DNA of 7,663 nt. Source: Bryobacterales bacterium. GTDB lineage: Bacteria; Acidobacteriota; Terriglobia; Bryobacterales; Bryobacteraceae. Made by a program: the position numbers and the translations under genes. The notes beneath the pieces are model-generated. The model was not told where the DNA came from, did no database searches, and saw only the letters and a list, made by a program, of their open reading frames with translations. Positions 5,815 to 7,663 of the stretch are shown one piece after another. The first letter of the stretch is position 1, and each line of letters starts with the position of its first letter. The DNA is taken from NCBI GenBank assembly GCA_003154855.1, contig PMEV01000167.1, forward strand, positions 1 through 7,663. Direction: 5' to 3'.

Positions 5815-6861
5815 TCATTTCGCCGGCGTGTACAGCCGGTCGTCGCCCCAGAAGTACACCGCGCCATCCTCCGCCAGCGTCACTTCTCCTACCTCCGCCC
5901 CCAGAGGCATTGCGTACGCTTCCCACGTCGCGCCGCCATCCAGCGTTCGGAAGCCCGGCATCGGGCTCGGCTGCCCCAGTCTGCTCGCCACCGCCCATCC
6001 ACGTTTGCGATCCGCGAACCGCAGACCGTGTATCCTGACCAGCCGTGCGTGCCACCGCGGCGACTCCAATTGCCGCCAGCTCGCCCCGCCGTCCGTCGTG
6101 CGGAACAAGTCGCCCTCCACGCTCCACCACCCGTACTCCGCGTCCACCAGCCGCGCGGCGGTCGCATGAAAAGTGTTCGGCCCGATTTCGGCCAGCCGCA
6201 GTTCCCGGGTCTTCACGTCGTTAGCATAGCTGGACTTGTGCCAGCTATCCCCCCCATCCCGGGTATAGAGTGTCGCGTTGAACTCAACCGAAAGCCCGTG
6301 CTGCGCATCCGCAAAGTCAATGCGCGACGGCAGGCTCTTGATGTCCGGGTACGGCTTCTGCTTCCACGTCCGGCCTCCATCGTCGCTCCGAAATAGGACC
6401 GGGACGTACACCGAGTTCTCTCCAGCGACGCGGTATTGGATGAATTCGCGCAGCGGGTCTCCAGGGGTCTCTCGCATACCCAGGATCCACCCGGTCTTCA
6501 ACGTGGCAAACCGAAGGTCGTACACCACGCACTGCGGAAGCCGAAGCTCCGTCCACGTTCCGCCCCCGTCGTGCGTCCAGTAGAACGAATCGCCGCCCGT
6601 TCCTACCCATCCGTTCCTCGAGTCCAGGAACTGAAAACGGCGGGGGTCGTAAACCGGCGTCTGGACGCGAACCCAATTCCTACCGCCATCCGCGCTGCGG
6701 TAAAGGTCGTGTGCGGTGCTGCACCACCCGTCCTTCACCGAGACGAATTGAACCGCCCTGGAATCTTGGGGCAACAGCCCCACCAGCCGCAACGCCGGCG
6801 TCTGCTGCGCCACCGCCGCCCCCATCCAGAGGCAGGCCCCAAAAAACGTCAGTGTCCGCAT
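5815..6861 (-). CDS. Secreted Asp-box (BNR/Ycf48-like) beta-propeller protein
   Basis: The 348 residues begin with a Sec signal peptide (MRTLTFFGACLWMGAAVA, likely cut after Ala18). Six Asp-box motifs of the form S/T-x-D-G-G-x-x-W follow at residues 56-63, 96-103, 159-166, 200-207, 255-262 and 306-313, most preceded by a Gly-Trp strand (DGWCST, NGWVGT, TGWILG, YGWWSV, RGWAVA). That spacing fits a beta-propeller like Ycf48/HCF136 or sialidase-type BNR proteins. Sialidase catalytic residues are not evident, and in non-photosynthetic bacteria such proteins have no settled role. It probably works outside the cytoplasm. ATG 6861-6859 has no ribosome site upstream and a -10-like box only nine bases away, so the message may be leaderless. 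The gene downstream, 88 bases on, encodes an exported oxidoreductase. The stop is TGA. Confidence 0.87.
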   Translation of the reverse strand: MRTLTFFGACLWMGAAVAQQTPALRLVGLLPQDSRAVQFVSVKDGWCSTAHDLYRSADGGRNWVRVQTPVYDPRRFQFLDSRNGWVGTGGDSFYWTHDGGGTWTELRLPQCVVYDLRFATLKTGWILGMRETPGDPLREFIQYRVAGENSVYVPVLFRSDDGGRTWKQKPYPDIKSLPSRIDFADAQHGLSVEFNATLYTRDGGDSWHKSSYANDVKTRELRLAEIGPNTFHATAARLVDAEYGWWSVEGDLFRTTDGGASWRQLESPRWHARLVRIHGLRFADRKRGWAVASRLGQPSPMPGFRTLDGGATWEAYAMPLGAEVGEVTLAEDGAVYFWGDDRLYTPAK

Positions 6862-6870
6862 GAAGCTTGT

Positions 6871-6900
6871 AGCTTACACCAAGACGCGTTCCTCGCCCAA
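6871..6900 (-). promoter_or_regulatory. Candidate promoter of the Asp-box gene, giving a near-leaderless message
   Basis: Read on the minus strand, TTGGGC (6900-6895) and TAAGCT (6876-6871) are separated by 18 bases, a fair sigma-70 arrangement. The -10 ends nine bases before the ATG at 6861, so transcription would begin about two to three bases from the start codon. This agrees with the missing Shine-Dalgarno there. The gap 6862-6945 also has to hold the promoter of the divergent toxin-antitoxin operon. Confidence 0.4.
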
Positions 6901-6919
6901 GCGGAGCCGCCGGCGGAGG

Positions 6920-6930
6920 TAAACTATAAG
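6920..6930 (+). promoter_or_regulatory. Possible -10 box of the toxin-antitoxin operon
   Basis: TAAACT (6920-6925) and the overlapping TATAAG (6925-6930) are the only AT-rich hexamers before the GTG at 6946. They lie very close to the ribosome site GGAGG (6936-6940). A -35 box is not convincing. If this is used, its upstream part overlaps the -35 of the divergent Asp-box gene. Confidence 0.22.
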
Positions 6931-6945
6931 AGCAAGGAGGCCGTC

Positions 6946-7131
6946 GTGGACGCCTTGGTCGAGAAGCTGGACGCCAGGTTGCGCGAATGGAAGCCGGAGA
7001 CGGCCGCCCAGGTGAGAGAACGCGTCACGGAAGTCATCGATCTGGCCGACCACGACGTTCTCGATCTGCTGCGTTCGCGCGCGACCGAACAAGAAGTCCT
7101 GGATCTGCTCGATGAGCCCACAACCCGGTGA
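6946..7131 (+). CDS. Probable antitoxin partner of the MazF-like toxin, 61 residues
   Basis: The frame is open far upstream, but AAGGAGG (6934-6940), five bases before GTG 6946, fixes the start; further upstream it runs antisense into the Asp-box gene. The protein is small, highly charged and predicted all-helical: a helix at about 2-15 (DALVEKLDARLREW), a longer one at about 18-43 (ETAAQVRERVTEVIDLADHDVLDLLR), then an acidic end (EQEVLDLLDEP). It shows none of the MazE/AbrB swapped-hairpin signature and no clear ribbon-helix-helix pattern, so a known antitoxin class cannot be assigned. The antitoxin call rests on position: it is the first gene of a two-gene operon and overlaps the toxin start by 20 bases. 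It would bind and neutralise the toxin, and may autoregulate the operon. Confidence 0.7.
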   Translation: MDALVEKLDARLREWKPETAAQVRERVTEVIDLADHDVLDLLRSRATEQEVLDLLDEPTTR

Positions 7132-7444
7132 GGTTTGGCTTGCAGACCTGGGGCTTGCCGCCAAAACGCGACCCGTGGTTATCGTGTCGCGTCAAGATCC
7201 CGATCCACCCCGCGCGCTTGTGCTGTACGTGCCCCTCACGACCCAACGCAGGCCCAGCCGGTACGAAGTCCCGCTCCCGCGCTTCCCATTCCTCGACCGG
7301 GACTCGGTGGCCAACGTCCAAGGGTTCGGTTCCCTACCGGCCGCGCGGCTGGAACGCAAGATCGGCCAACTTCCAGCCGAGTCCTTGAAGAACCTCAGGG
7401 TCGCGCTGGCATTCGTCCTCGATCTTGAGTCCGGATCGCGATAA
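7112..7444 (+). CDS. MazF/PemK-family toxin (endoribonuclease)
   Basis: The 110 residues have the family's layout: PGEVWLADLG at 5-14, KTRPVVIVSRQD at 18-29 with the conserved Arg20, LVLYVPLTTQ at 36-45 with the conserved Thr in the PLTT strand end, and DSVANVQGFGSLPAARLERKIGQL at 64-87, corresponding to the 'SVxNxxQxxxxxxxRLxxxIGxL' region. MazF-type toxins cut single-stranded RNA at short specific sites and arrest growth unless bound by their antitoxin. The Arg and Thr match the catalytic pair of the family. ATG 7112 lies inside the upstream gene (20-base overlap) with only a weak ribosome site, so translation is probably coupled, which keeps the antitoxin in excess. Length is typical and no damage is visible. 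The cleavage sequence cannot be predicted. Confidence 0.87.
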   Translation: MSPQPGEVWLADLGLAAKTRPVVIVSRQDPDPPRALVLYVPLTTQRRPSRYEVPLPRFPFLDRDSVANVQGFGSLPAARLERKIGQLPAESLKNLRVALAFVLDLESGSR

Positions 7445-7547
7445 CCGCCCCAACCACGATCTATCTCCCACTCCTGCAATAACCTATCGAACTCAACAAG
7501 CCTTGGCCCAATCTGCGCGTGCTCTCCTTGAGTCGAGAGGACACTTT

Positions 7548-7663
7548 GTGCCCAGCGACAAACAGACCCAGGCCAATCGCCAGAACGCCCAGCGCTCCAC
7601 CGGCCCCCGTACCCCCGAAGGCAACGCCCGCACCTCGCTCAACGCCGTCCACCACGGCCTCCT
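7548..7663 (+). CDS. TGPRTPEG-family hypothetical protein, 5' end only
   Basis: An open frame from GTG 7548 to the window edge (38 codons), with GAGAGGA at 7535-7541 six bases ahead. The N-terminal sequence, ending in NAQRSTGPRTPEGNARTSLN and then AVHHGLL, matches a short conserved segment ('STGPRTPEGKARSSxNAxKHGL') that opens many uncharacterised proteins, often present in several copies in acidobacterial and related genomes. I know no established function. The Lys/Arg/Gln-rich start is polar and unlike a signal peptide. The rest of the gene lies outside the window, so length and completeness are unknown. The gap 7445-7547 before it shows no gene or convincing terminator. Confidence 0.75.
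   Translation, partial: MPSDKQTQANRQNAQRSTGPRTPEGNARTSLNAVHHGL

Noticed and set aside
7461..7655. Minus-strand 64-codon frame at the right edge with a Gly/Ala/Val-rich membrane-like sequence
   Set aside because: It is antisense to the start of the TGPRTPEG-family gene, whose conserved segment and ribosome site support the plus strand.

Overview
The window is GC-rich bacterial DNA with strong G/C preference at third codon positions. The gene content suggests an acidobacterium of the Solibacter/Bryobacter kind: a Tat-exported Gfo/Idh/MocA oxidoreductase, a secreted Asp-box (Ycf48-like) protein, and a small 'TGPRTPEG' family protein. This is inference from gene style, not a phylogenetic result.

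Layout. Positions 1-1722 (+) hold the 3' two thirds of polA (DNA polymerase I), entered mid-gene. An in-frame TGA at 445-447 splits it into a degenerate 3'-5' exonuclease-like part and a complete polymerase domain. From 1809 to 4345 (+) come five small genes: an unrecognised beta-rich protein, a membrane protein with three zinc ribbons, a two-helix membrane mini-protein abutting a single-domain response regulator (stop and start touch), and an ABM-like ferredoxin-fold protein. A block of three hairpins (4366-4456) lies in the gap before the minus-strand pair. That pair (transcribed 6861 to 4518) encodes the Asp-box protein and then the Tat-signal oxidoreductase. Diverging from it at 6946 (+) is a compact toxin-antitoxin operon: a 61-residue helical protein of unfamiliar type overlapping a MazF/PemK-like toxin. 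At the right edge (7548-7663, +) a GTG-started gene of the TGPRTPEG family begins and is cut by the window end.

How the genes relate. Only the toxin-antitoxin pair, the membrane mini-protein/receiver pair and perhaps the two exported minus-strand proteins look like functional units. The rest reads as unrelated small cargo. I see no rRNA, tRNA, CRISPR array, insertion sequence or clear phage module. The items most worth checking are the polA nonsense codon, the non-AbrB partner of the MazF toxin, the hairpin block, and an apparently leaderless promoter for the Asp-box gene.
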